Of a DNA stretch of 64,000 nt, positions 1 through 7,889 are shown in pieces. Position 1 is the first letter of the stretch. Each line of letters starts with the position of its first letter. A model generated the notes under the pieces. The model had not been told where the DNA came from. It made no database searches and saw only the letters and a program-made list of their open reading frames with translations. Position numbers and translations under genes: made by a program. The stretch spans positions 19,055 through 83,054 of the forward strand of contig CAZJAA010000008.1 in NCBI GenBank assembly GCA_964544055.1, given 5' to 3'. The stretch comes from SIG299 sp964544055 (GTDB lineage: Bacteria; Bacillota; Clostridia; Lachnospirales; Lachnospiraceae).

Positions 1-303
1 TAGGAAGCTTCAGATGGAATAACAGAACCTCGCTAAGAACCGACGCTTTTTAACGACCTTTCGTGAAACATTTTACGTTTTGAGTCGAGGAATCTGCGAG
101 AATGTGAAAAATTAGAAAAATTAATCTGTTTTTAATTTGTTTTATATTGACTTTTTTACCAATATAAGAGAAACTATATCTGTAAACAAGAACAGGCAGA
201 CACAGGAGATGGCCTTTCGCCGAAATCTTTTTTTCATGGAAATAGCCGTGATAACCTGTTCTTACAATAAAAGTGTTTATAATAAGAAAGGATGGTAACA
301 ACT
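1..303. other. intergenic leader upstream of pspA
   Basis: No convincing gene is visible here. The first 51 bases could carry the last codons of an upstream gene (one frame ends in TAA at 49-51), but the fragment is too short to identify. A hairpin followed by T residues lies near 207-234. The stretch before 304 is A+T-rich and presumably holds the pspA promoter, but no clean -35/-10 pair with normal spacing was found; a TATAAT at about 277-282 has no good -35 partner. Confidence 0.4.
207..234 (+). terminator. possible rho-independent terminator
   Basis: AGATGGC pairs with GCC and ATCT (interrupted by GAA) around a CTTTC loop, followed by seven T residues. It would end a transcript entering from the left edge. 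The stem is short and bulged, so this is tentative. Confidence 0.4.
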
Positions 304-978
304 ATGGGAATTATCGCACGTTTCAAAGACATTATGGAGGCTAACATCAATGCGCTTCTTGACAAGGCTGAGGATCCGGAAAAGATGATCGACCAGTTAA
401 TGAGAAATCTGGTGGATAACCTTGCAGATGTAAAGAAGGAAACCGCAGGTGTTATCGTTGCTGAAAAGAGCGCAGAGCGCGAAATGAAAGAATGCCAGAA
501 AGAAATTGAAGAGCTCACTGCTTATGCAACCAAGGCAATTCAGGCAGGAAATGATGATGATGCTCGTAAGTTCTTAACAGAAAAAGCAACTTATGCGGCA
601 AAGCTCACCGGTCTGACCGACGCTTACAATCTGGCAAAGCAGAATGCGGACAATATGCGTGCTATGCACGATAAGCTGGTAAAGGATATTCAGGAACTGG
701 AATCCAGAAGAGAAATGATTAAGGGAAAAATGGCAGTTGCCAAGGCTCAGAAAAAGATTAATGAAATTACAGGCAGCGCAATTTCCAGTGCAAATGACAG
801 CATTGCTGCTTTTGATCGTATGGAAAAGCTTGCCGGCAAGATGTTAGATGAGGCAGAAGCTTTAGCCGAGCTTAACAAGGGCGCAGATAACAAGATTGAA
901 GATATCAAGAGCAAATACTCTGCAGCAAATGCTGATATTGAAGCAGAACTTGCTGCTTTAAAGGCTGGAATCAACTAA
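304..978 (+). CDS. pspA: PspA/IM30 family membrane-stress protein
   Basis: A 224-residue protein that is nearly all predicted alpha-helical coiled coil. It starts with the typical short amphipathic stretch (MGIIARFKDIMEANINALL) and the family motif DPEKMIDQLMRNL. Known family members bind stressed membranes as ESCRT-III-like assemblies and counter proton leakage. The ATG at 304 was chosen because it has GGA about 11 bases upstream and gives the conserved N-terminus; the ATG at 292 lies within the ribosome binding region. The next gene encodes a TPM-domain membrane protein, and PspA and TPM proteins often sit together, suggesting a shared envelope-stress role. Family call is secure; regulation is not visible. 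Confidence 0.93.
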   Translation: MGIIARFKDIMEANINALLDKAEDPEKMIDQLMRNLVDNLADVKKETAGVIVAEKSAEREMKECQKEIEELTAYATKAIQAGNDDDARKFLTEKATYAAKLTGLTDAYNLAKQNADNMRAMHDKLVKDIQELESRREMIKGKMAVAKAQKKINEITGSAISSANDSIAAFDRMEKLAGKMLDEAEALAELNKGADNKIEDIKSKYSAANADIEAELAALKAGIN

Positions 979-1033
979 CAGGTAATTAAAATAATTGTTG
1001 CTGCAATGTAATGTGCGTAAAAGTAACAAAAAT

Positions 1034-1090
1034 GAGCTGTTGCAAAAGCGGAGGAATCAAAACAATACCGGTTGTAACAGCTCTATTTTT
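1034..1090 (+). terminator. hairpin after pspA, probable terminator
   Basis: GAGCTGTTGCAA pairs with TTGTAACAGCTC (one mismatch) across about 30 bases, then TATTTTT follows. It lies between pspA and the TPM gene and could end or attenuate pspA transcription. Confidence 0.55.
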
Positions 1091-1188
1091 GAAACATTTT
1101 TTGCTTTGTAAGGCAGTTAGCAATGTTAACGGAATGGAATATGAGTGTGTAGTAGCATTTCTAAGAAACACTGGAAGGATGGAATAAC

Positions 1189-2349
1189 ATGGGTAGAGCA
1201 AGTGGTGGCGGTAGTCGCGGTGGCGGCTCCCGCAGTATGGGAGGAAGCCGTGGCGGCGGCTCCAGAAGCATGGGAGGAAGCCGCAGTGGAAGCAGCCGCA
1301 GTTTCAGCAGCGGAGGCGGAGCAGGAAGACCGGGTGGAAGCTTTGGCGGTTTTGGAGGCGGAGCAGGTGGCCTTGGCGGTTTCGGTAGTTTTGGCGGAGG
1401 TCCAAGACCACCTCGCAGACCGGTACGCCCGGTAATTGTTACTCCGGGACTTGGCAGAAAAACAGTTATTATCAACAATGGCGGAAGCACAACAACGTCC
1501 GGAAGCCAGAATACGTCTCAAAACAGTACGGCAGCTGCACCGGAAAATATCACTCCAAAAGAGCTAACTCCGGAGCAGAAAATTAATCGTGCAGAACAGC
1601 TGGAGAAAGAAGCGCAAAATGCCAAAAAAGGTGCATTTAAATATCTTCTGATTGCACTTATTCTGTTTGTGGCGGCATTTCTTGCCGGACGAGGCAGCAA
1701 AAGCAATGGCTTTGAAAAGGTTGTTATGTCCGGAACAAACAATGCAGGATATGCAACGGACGAAATAAACGGTTCCTCCGGTGTAAAAAAGACGGTAAAA
1801 GCCTGTGAAGAATTTTACGATAAAACAGGAATTCCGCTTTATTTTTACATTACGGATACAGAGATTACTTCCGAGGATGCCGGTTACGAAACCTATGCGG
1901 ATGCTCTTTACGAGAAGCTTTTTTCAGATGAAAACCATGTGCTGTTAGTTTATTTTGACCCGGCAGATGAATGGTACTGGTGGAAGGGCATGACGGCAAA
2001 TGCTGTAGTTACGGACGATATGGTAAATGATTTATTCGATGAAATTGAACGATACTGGTTTGATTACAGCTTGTCGATGGATGAAGTGCTTGCCAAGGGA
2101 ATTAAAAATTATCAGAGCAGTCTGACAAAGGAAGGCTCTGGTAAAAGTTCGTTTAGTACACTGCTTATACTGGCGGGCGGTATTCTGATTGTAGTAGCGG
2201 TTTATACATATATTTCCAAAGGAAGAGAAGCAGAACGTTATGCAGAGGAAGTAAAAACGCTCCGCGCAGACCTGATTTTAAGCAAGCCATTAGAAACCTT
2301 TGGCGACCAGGAAGTAGAAAACTTAAAGGATAAATATGATAAACTGTAA
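1189..2349 (+). CDS. TPM-domain membrane protein with Gly/Ser/Arg-rich N-terminus
   Basis: 386 residues. Residues 1 to about 75 are low-complexity glycine, serine and arginine repeats of the type GGSRSMGGSRG, followed by a proline/arginine patch. A membrane segment lies near 151-166 (YLLIALILFVAAFLAG). The middle region (about 195-310) resembles the TPM/YgcG fold, with the acidic run HVLLVYFDPADEWYWW. A second membrane segment is near 326-342 (LLILAGGILIVVAVYTY), followed by a charged tail. There is no signal peptide, so the Gly-rich arm is probably cytoplasmic and the TPM part external; this topology is inferred. The end overlaps the next start by 14 bases. Its position after pspA suggests an envelope-stress partner. 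TPM call is moderately sure; exact role unknown. Confidence 0.7.
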   Translation: MGRASGGGSRGGGSRSMGGSRGGGSRSMGGSRSGSSRSFSSGGGAGRPGGSFGGFGGGAGGLGGFGSFGGGPRPPRRPVRPVIVTPGLGRKTVIINNGGSTTTSGSQNTSQNSTAAAPENITPKELTPEQKINRAEQLEKEAQNAKKGAFKYLLIALILFVAAFLAGRGSKSNGFEKVVMSGTNNAGYATDEINGSSGVKKTVKACEEFYDKTGIPLYFYITDTEITSEDAGYETYADALYEKLFSDENHVLLVYFDPADEWYWWKGMTANAVVTDDMVNDLFDEIERYWFDYSLSMDEVLAKGIKNYQSSLTKEGSGKSSFSTLLILAGGILIVVAVYTYISKGREAERYAEEVKTLRADLILSKPLETFGDQEVENLKDKYDKL

Positions 2350-3217
2350 CCGGAGATTTATTTTATTTCACAAAGGAATTACAGAAACTCTGGCATATTT
2401 TTCGGCGTGTATTGCAAACGAGCTGGAAGCATCCGGCTATCCGGTATTCCGCTTTGCCATAGAGGACAAGACGCAGCAGCTGCAGGAGCTGCTGCGTTTT
2501 CTGAAGCAGGGAAAGGCAACATTGAGTACCTTTAATTTTCACGGAATCCAGCAGGAAGCAGTCTTTTATGATGAGAAACTTCGTCTACTCTGGGATGTGT
2601 ATGAGGTATGCTGCGTCAATATTGTGGTTGACCATCCGCTGTATTACTGGAAACGTTATCCAACGCTTCCCAAGCAGTATGTGCAGCTTTGCATTGATGG
2701 TGATCACGAAGCCTATATGAAACAATATTATCCGGAAATCTATCTGCTTCCTTTTTTGCCGTTGGCAGGCAATGCTCCGGAAGCGTGGGAAAAAAATTTT
2801 ATTCTGTCAAGAGAGCGTCCTTATGAGGTTGTATTTGTGGGAAATTATACGCCGCAGGAATTTGAGATTCTGCTGCAACGGAATGGGGCAGAATATGAGC
2901 AGTTTTACCGGAACATTCTGGATGATTTTTTGAAACATCCAGGCAAAAATCTGAATGAAGTGTTTGAATGGCATATCAAAAAAAATCTTGGGATGCTATC
3001 TAAACAGGAAATGACACAGGCATTTCATTATCTGATGTTTCTTGATATGTATGTGCGTTTTTATTACTGTGGTGAGGCAGTGCGCCTACTGACCGAAGCT
3101 GGTATTCCGGTACACTTTTTTGAAAACGGTTTTGAAAGGCTCAAAACCAAATGTCCGGAGCATCTGACCTGGAAGCAGTTTACACGGAAGCTGCTTCAAA
3201 GAATAGAAAAATTGTAA
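2336..3217 (+). CDS. DUF3880/CgeB-like protein, C-terminus apparently missing
   Basis: 293 residues resembling the N-terminal half of clostridial DUF3880/CgeB-type glycosyltransferase-like proteins. Visible traits are FHGIQQEAVFYDEKLRLLWD, the NIVVDHPLYYW motif and the VVFVGNYTP strand. As I recall, family members continue with a GT-B C-terminal domain of 80 or more residues after 'HFFENGFERL'. This protein ends soon after, in TWKQFTRKLLQRIEKL. It may be a deletion product or a natural short form. The start overlaps the TPM gene end by 14 bases; the acetyltransferase follows 14 bases later, so the three could be co-transcribed. Enzymatic function cannot be assigned, and activity is doubtful if the catalytic half is gone. 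Confidence 0.55.
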   Translation: MINCNRRFILFHKGITETLAYFSACIANELEASGYPVFRFAIEDKTQQLQELLRFLKQGKATLSTFNFHGIQQEAVFYDEKLRLLWDVYEVCCVNIVVDHPLYYWKRYPTLPKQYVQLCIDGDHEAYMKQYYPEIYLLPFLPLAGNAPEAWEKNFILSRERPYEVVFVGNYTPQEFEILLQRNGAEYEQFYRNILDDFLKHPGKNLNEVFEWHIKKNLGMLSKQEMTQAFHYLMFLDMYVRFYYCGEAVRLLTEAGIPVHFFENGFERLKTKCPEHLTWKQFTRKLLQRIEKL

Positions 3218-3231
3218 GGGAAGAAAAAAGT

Positions 3232-4002
3232 ATGTACAGCAAATATATAGATGGGATAAAACAGGAAGGAATCGACTTTCTAAAGCGGTTTGCCTCCTAT
3301 GAAGAAAAAGAATACGGCATTTTTTTCTATATGGCGGATAATACGGATTCCTACGACGGAAATCACGCCTGTATTTATCCGGATAAAATCACGGATCTGG
3401 GTGCGGTGCTTAAGGATATTACGGCGTTTTACAAAAAGCTTGGTATCCGGGCTTCCATTTATCATCCCTTTGAAAAGGATTATTTCAAAAACAACCTGGC
3501 AACGCTGAAAGCGCACGGCTATACCTACACCGCTGAGGACGACCACAGGGTTATGCTTCTGACGGAAAAGAACAGCATTGTTGTTCCGAAACGGCTTGAT
3601 ATCCGTGTCCGGAAGGAGTGGGACGAGCATATTGCGACGGATATTTTAATACCAAGCGGCGAGCCTTGGGAGATTGAGGTTACAAAGAAACGTACCAAAC
3701 AGGATGGAACATATCTTTTCGTTGGTTACCTTGACGGCAAAGCTGTTGTTTACTCGGATATTCACAGGTCAGAGCATGGCAATACCCGTTTCGATTATAT
3801 TGTGACAGCAAAGGAATACTGTGGAAACGGCTATGCAAGCGAACTGCTGAGCTTTATGGTGGAGTATTTCAAGAAAAATGATTTCCATATGTGCTGGCAG
3901 TGGGCCGGACCGTCGGAGCATATCTGTTATAAGGCTGGCTTTCGTGAGACGTTTACTATGGAAGCCGGATTTGCGACCGGTCCGGAGTTGGTGTATGCGT
4001 AG
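3232..4002 (+). CDS. GNAT family N-acetyltransferase
   Basis: 256 residues from the ATG at 3232 (start MYSKYIDGIKQEG). The C-terminal part has a GNAT acetyl-CoA site pattern (YIVTAKEYCGNGYASELL, about residues 188-207) followed by the aromatic/His strand MCWQWAGPSEHICYKAGF typical of this fold. The N-terminal 90 residues are less typical. An open frame extends upstream into the previous gene, but the start at 3232 with GGGAAG upstream is more natural. Substrate unknown. Likely co-transcribed with the two preceding genes. Confidence 0.75.
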   Translation: MYSKYIDGIKQEGIDFLKRFASYEEKEYGIFFYMADNTDSYDGNHACIYPDKITDLGAVLKDITAFYKKLGIRASIYHPFEKDYFKNNLATLKAHGYTYTAEDDHRVMLLTEKNSIVVPKRLDIRVRKEWDEHIATDILIPSGEPWEIEVTKKRTKQDGTYLFVGYLDGKAVVYSDIHRSEHGNTRFDYIVTAKEYCGNGYASELLSFMVEYFKKNDFHMCWQWAGPSEHICYKAGFRETFTMEAGFATGPELVYA

Positions 4003-4054
4003 AAGTGCTATCAAAGATAAAAAGGTCATAGTTACCTATTTTCAAAAAAATCAC

Positions 4055-4083
4055 TAGCTTTTTTGAAAAAAATGATGTATAAT
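4055..4083 (+). promoter_or_regulatory. putative pnp promoter
   Basis: A perfect TATAAT at 4078-4083 has a weak TAGCTT at 4055-4060 exactly 17 bases upstream. It would give an untranslated leader of about 200 bases before pnp. Confidence 0.5.
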
Positions 4084-4123
4084 TGTAATGATGGGTAAGT
4101 TATGCCCAAATACGGGGCGCTGT

Positions 4124-4200
4124 ACCGAGACTTCTGAACAGCATATTGCTGATGAAAGGTATAGTTTTTACTTGTGAAATGTGTTGTTCAGTTGTTTCGG
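4124..4200 (+). promoter_or_regulatory. long-range hairpin in pnp leader
   Basis: ACCGAGACTTCTGAACA at 4124-4140 pairs with TGTTCAGTTGTTTCGG at 4185-4200 (a few mismatches), enclosing about 44 bases. Leaders of pnp in other bacteria form such duplexes, which RNase III cuts and PNPase then degrades to repress its own translation. The duplex is seen in the sequence; the regulatory role is inferred. Confidence 0.5.
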
Positions 4201-4297
4201 CGGCTCCGTAGACAGCAGAAAATAAAAGTTGCGGCTTTTCAGTAGAGCAGTAACCAAAATTTCGTTGTACTAATTTAAAATCAAAGGAGATAAAAGC

Positions 4298-6385
4298 ATG
4301 AGTTTTAAAAGTTTTTCCATGGAACTTGCCGGCAGAACCCTCACCGTTGATGTGGGCAGAGTAGCTGCACAGGCAAATGGTGCCGCATTTATGCATTATG
4401 GTGACACAACCGTATTATCCACAGCAACTGCATCTGAAAAGCCAAGAGATGGGATTGATTTCTTCCCACTTTCTGTAGAATACGAAGAGAAGTTATATTC
4501 CGTAGGTAAGATTCCTGGCGGCTTTACAAGAAGAGAAGGAAAGGCATCCGAAAATGCCATTCTTACCTCCCGTGTAATTGACCGTCCAATGCGTCCGTTA
4601 TTCCCTAAGGACTACAGAAACGACGTTACCATCAATAACATGGTTATGTCCGTAGACCCGGAATGCAGCCCGGAGCTTACCGCAATGCTTGGTTCCGCTA
4701 TTGCAGTAGCAATTTCCGATATTCCGTTTGACGGTCCATGCGCAACCACACAGGTTGGCTTAATCAATGGCGAATTTGTATTTAATCCAAATGCATCCCA
4801 GAATGCAGTTTCCGACTTAAAGCTTACGGTTGCTTCCACAAGAGACAAGGTAATCATGATTGAAGCCGGTGCCAACGAAGTTCCGGAAGCAAAAATGATT
4901 GAAGCAATCTACGCTGCACACGCAGTAAACCAGCAGGTAATCGGGTTTATCGATAAAATCGTTGCAGAATGCGGCAAAGAAAAGCATTCCTACACAAGCT
5001 GTGCAATTCCGGAAGAGTTGTTTGCAGCCATTCGTGAAATTGTTCCTCCGGCAGAAATGGAAGTTGTTATGTTCGCAGAGCAGAAGCAGGTTCGTGAAGA
5101 CAGAATCCGTGACTTAAAGGACAAGCTTGCAGAAGCCTTTGTAGAAAACGAAGAGTGGCTTCCACTGATTGATGAGGCTGTTTACCAGTACGAAAAGAAA
5201 ACCGTGCGTAAGATGATTTTAAAGGATCAGAAGCGTCCGGATGGTCGTGCCATCACACAGATTCGTCCGCTGGCTGCCGAGGTAGACATTATTCCTCGTG
5301 TTCATGGTTCCGCTATGTTCACCAGAGGTCAGACACAGATTTGTAACGTATGTACTCTGGCTCCTCTTTCTGATGCACAGAGATTAGATGGTCTTGATGA
5401 GTTTGAAACATCCAAGAGATACATGCACCACTATAATTTCCCGGCTTACTCCGTAGGTGAAACTAAGGTTTCCAGAGGACCTGGCCGTCGTGAAATCGGT
5501 CATGGTGCACTGGCAGAGCGTGCATTGCTTCCGGTTCTTCCAAGCGAAGAGGAATTCCCATATGCAATCCGTACCGTATCCGAAACCTTTGAGTCCAATG
5601 GTTCCACCTCCATGGCATCCACCTGTGCTTCCTGTATGTCCTTAATGGCTGCCGGTGTTCCAATCAAGAAAATGGTTGCCGGAATTTCCTGTGGTCTTGT
5701 TACCGGCGAAACAGACGATGATTACATCCTTTTAACCGATATCCAGGGTCTGGAAGACTTCTTTGGTGATATGGACTTTAAGGTAACCGGTACAGAAGAT
5801 GGTATTACCGCAATTCAGATGGATATTAAGATTCATGGTTTGACAAGACCAATCGTTGAAGGTGCAATCGCACGCTGCCGTGAAGCAAGAATGTTCATTA
5901 TGGAAAACTGCATGAAGCCAGCTATTTCCGAGCCAAGACCAGAGGTTGGTCCTTATGCTCCAAAGATTATCCAGATTCAGATTGACCCAACGAAGATTGG
6001 TGATGTGGTTGGACAGAGAGGCAAGACTATCAATGCCATCATCGAGCAGACCGGTGTTAAGATTGATATTACGGATGACGGTGCAGTTTCTGTCTGCGGT
6101 ACAGATGCCGCAGCAATGGAAAAGGCTGTAAAGTTAATCCAGATTATCGTAACTGATTTTGAAGAAGGTCAGGTATTAGAAGGCAAGGTAGTTAGCATTA
6201 AGGAATTTGGTGCGTTCCTAGAGTTTGCTCCGGGTAAGGAAGCAATGGTTCATATTTCCAAGGTATCCAAGGAAAGAATTGACCGCGTAGAAGATGTGCT
6301 CACTTTAGGTGACGTGGTTAAGGCAGTCTGCCTTGGCAAGGACAAGATGGGCAGAGTAAGCTTCAGTATCAAGGACGTGAAGTAG
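4298..6385 (+). CDS. pnp: polynucleotide phosphorylase
   Basis: 695 residues, normal full length. The enzyme degrades RNA phosphorolytically in the 3'-5' direction and works in RNA turnover. The order is the first RNase PH-like domain (PIGGFTRREGK-type region seen as KIPGGFTRREGK near residue 70), an alpha-helical linker, the second catalytic RNase PH domain (RRDGRAITQIR-like segment RPDGRAITQIR near 313), then KH (IQIQIDPTKIGDVVGQRGKT) and S1 (EGKVVSIKEFGAFLEF) domains. The start has AAAGGAG eight bases upstream. A leader hairpin precedes it and a terminator follows at 6398, so it is probably monocistronic. Confidence 0.98.
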   Translation: MSFKSFSMELAGRTLTVDVGRVAAQANGAAFMHYGDTTVLSTATASEKPRDGIDFFPLSVEYEEKLYSVGKIPGGFTRREGKASENAILTSRVIDRPMRPLFPKDYRNDVTINNMVMSVDPECSPELTAMLGSAIAVAISDIPFDGPCATTQVGLINGEFVFNPNASQNAVSDLKLTVASTRDKVIMIEAGANEVPEAKMIEAIYAAHAVNQQVIGFIDKIVAECGKEKHSYTSCAIPEELFAAIREIVPPAEMEVVMFAEQKQVREDRIRDLKDKLAEAFVENEEWLPLIDEAVYQYEKKTVRKMILKDQKRPDGRAITQIRPLAAEVDIIPRVHGSAMFTRGQTQICNVCTLAPLSDAQRLDGLDEFETSKRYMHHYNFPAYSVGETKVSRGPGRREIGHGALAERALLPVLPSEEEFPYAIRTVSETFESNGSTSMASTCASCMSLMAAGVPIKKMVAGISCGLVTGETDDDYILLTDIQGLEDFFGDMDFKVTGTEDGITAIQMDIKIHGLTRPIVEGAIARCREARMFIMENCMKPAISEPRPEVGPYAPKIIQIQIDPTKIGDVVGQRGKTINAIIEQTGVKIDITDDGAVSVCGTDAAAMEKAVKLIQIIVTDFEEGQVLEGKVVSIKEFGAFLEFAPGKEAMVHISKVSKERIDRVEDVLTLGDVVKAVCLGKDKMGRVSFSIKDVK

Positions 6386-6397
6386 TAAAGTCTTTTC

Positions 6398-6430
6398 AGG
6401 GGCTGTTGTGAGTGGCAACAGTCCCTTTTG
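6398..6430 (+). terminator. rho-independent terminator after pnp
   Basis: GGGGCTGTTG, a seven-base loop, CAACAGTCCC, then TTTT. Starts 12 bases after the pnp stop codon. Confidence 0.85.
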
Positions 6431-6505
6431 CATATCGTCCAAAAAAGCGGCATAAAGCCGGAGGGACGGTACACACAGAACATTTGATTGGGAAAGAAGT
6501 TTTAT

Positions 6506-7792
6506 ATGATAAAAACATTGGAACTGGAAAATGGAATCCGGGTAATACTGGAACCGATGAGCCATTTGCAGACGGTCTCATTTGGTGCCTGGGTAAAGGT
6601 TGGCTCGGTCAATGAAACAAAAGAAAACAACGGTATCTCACATGTCATTGAGCATTGCCTGTTTAAGGGAACAAAAACAAGAACGGCAAAGCAGCTGGCG
6701 GATGAAATTTCTGCCATTGGCGACCAGCTGAATGCATTTACCGGAAAGGAATGCACGGCTTTTTACGGTGTCACCTTAACGGAATATCTGCCAAAGCTGA
6801 TGGAACTGGTAGGAGATATGCTTATGAACTCCACCTTTGAAGAAGAACCGCTTTCAAAAGAGCTGGGGGTAATTTTAGAAGAAATCGATATGTATGATGA
6901 TTCACCGGAGGATCTGGTGCATGAGCTGCTGGAAAAAAACGTATGGGCAAATCATGCGCTTGGCTATATCATTTCCGGAGAAAAGTCTGTGGTCGCCGGC
7001 ATGACGAGAGAGCAGATTATGGAGTACATGAAGCTTCATTATTGCGGAAGTAATATAGTAATTTCCATTGCCGGAAATTTTGATGAGAAACCGGTGATGT
7101 ACAACCTGAAAAAGTATTTTCTGGAAATACCGAGGTTTGGTACAGAAAAAATCACATCTGCGGATGCGGATACCGTGCCGGAATTTCATCGTTGTTTGTG
7201 TGAACGAAAAAAAGATGTGGAGCAGCTGTATATGAACCTGGCGTTTCCAACGATGGATGAGCGTAGCGAAGAACGCCATGTGCAGATTATGGCAAATGCA
7301 CTGCTTGGCGGCAGCAACAATTCCAGACTGTTCCAGCAGGTGCGGGAGGAGCTCGGGCTTGCCTATTCGGTGTATTCCTATTCCAGCCTGTACCGCTATG
7401 CCGGTTTGTTTCATATTGATATCATTGTCAACCCTTCCAATGCCATGGTTGTATACGAAAAGTTACAAGAAATTTTAAAGGCTTTTTCAGAGCAGCCAAT
7501 ACAGCAGGAGGAACTTAACAGTCTGTATACCCAGATGCGGATTGAAATGATTATGGGAAGCGAAAGTGCCAGAAACCGCATGGAACGTAATGCTAAAGCG
7601 TTGTTGATGCATGAAAGGGCTGTGCCGCTGGAAGAAACCTTAGAAAAGCTTTCCAGAGTATCTGCGGAGGACATTTTGTTGTTTGGAAAACGCTATCTGG
7701 ATTTGTCTGGGGCAGGCATCTGTCTGGTGGGAGACATCTCCGGGGAGGCAGAAGCAGTAAAGAAAAAATGGTCACCAAAGAAAACCGCTTGA
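6506..7792 (+). CDS. M16 family zinc metallopeptidase
   Basis: 428 residues beginning MIKTLELENGIRVILEPM. The inverted zinc motif HVIEH is at residues 46-50 within GISHVIEHCLFKGT, and the downstream acidic helix ELGVILEEIDMYDD supplies the third zinc ligand, as in processing-peptidase beta-like enzymes. The C-terminal half has the second M16 lobe with GGSNNSRLFQQVREELGLAYSV split over about 250-275. Such proteins (YmxG/PepR-like) commonly sit next to pnp in Firmicutes, as here. ATG 6506 was chosen over an upstream TTG at 6488 because it has GAAAGAAG in range and the usual family N-terminus. Confidence 0.92.
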   Translation: MIKTLELENGIRVILEPMSHLQTVSFGAWVKVGSVNETKENNGISHVIEHCLFKGTKTRTAKQLADEISAIGDQLNAFTGKECTAFYGVTLTEYLPKLMELVGDMLMNSTFEEEPLSKELGVILEEIDMYDDSPEDLVHELLEKNVWANHALGYIISGEKSVVAGMTREQIMEYMKLHYCGSNIVISIAGNFDEKPVMYNLKKYFLEIPRFGTEKITSADADTVPEFHRCLCERKKDVEQLYMNLAFPTMDERSEERHVQIMANALLGGSNNSRLFQQVREELGLAYSVYSYSSLYRYAGLFHIDIIVNPSNAMVVYEKLQEILKAFSEQPIQQEELNSLYTQMRIEMIMGSESARNRMERNAKALLMHERAVPLEETLEKLSRVSAEDILLFGKRYLDLSGAGICLVGDISGEAEAVKKKWSPKKTA

Positions 7793-7817
7793 CTCTGCGG
7801 AAGGGATACTTTACAAT
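7789..7817 (+). promoter_or_regulatory. sigma-A promoter of the sulfhydrylase gene
   Basis: TTGACT (7789-7794), a 17-base spacer and TACAAT (7812-7817). The -35 overlaps the last codons of the M16 peptidase gene. Confidence 0.75.
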
Positions 7818-7889
7818 AGTAAATAAATAAATTTATTCTGGGGAAGAGTAATACTTCTACTAAAATGCGTGATACAGGAGGCAAAATTT

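Noticed and set aside
1..60. End of a riboswitch or small RNA at the left edge
   Set aside because: Too little sequence to match any RNA family; left as undefined.
1126..1521. Open frames on both strands across the Gly/Ser-rich arm of the TPM gene
   Set aside because: They arise from the low-complexity repeat coding; only the frame starting at 1189 has a ribosome site and continues into conserved domains.
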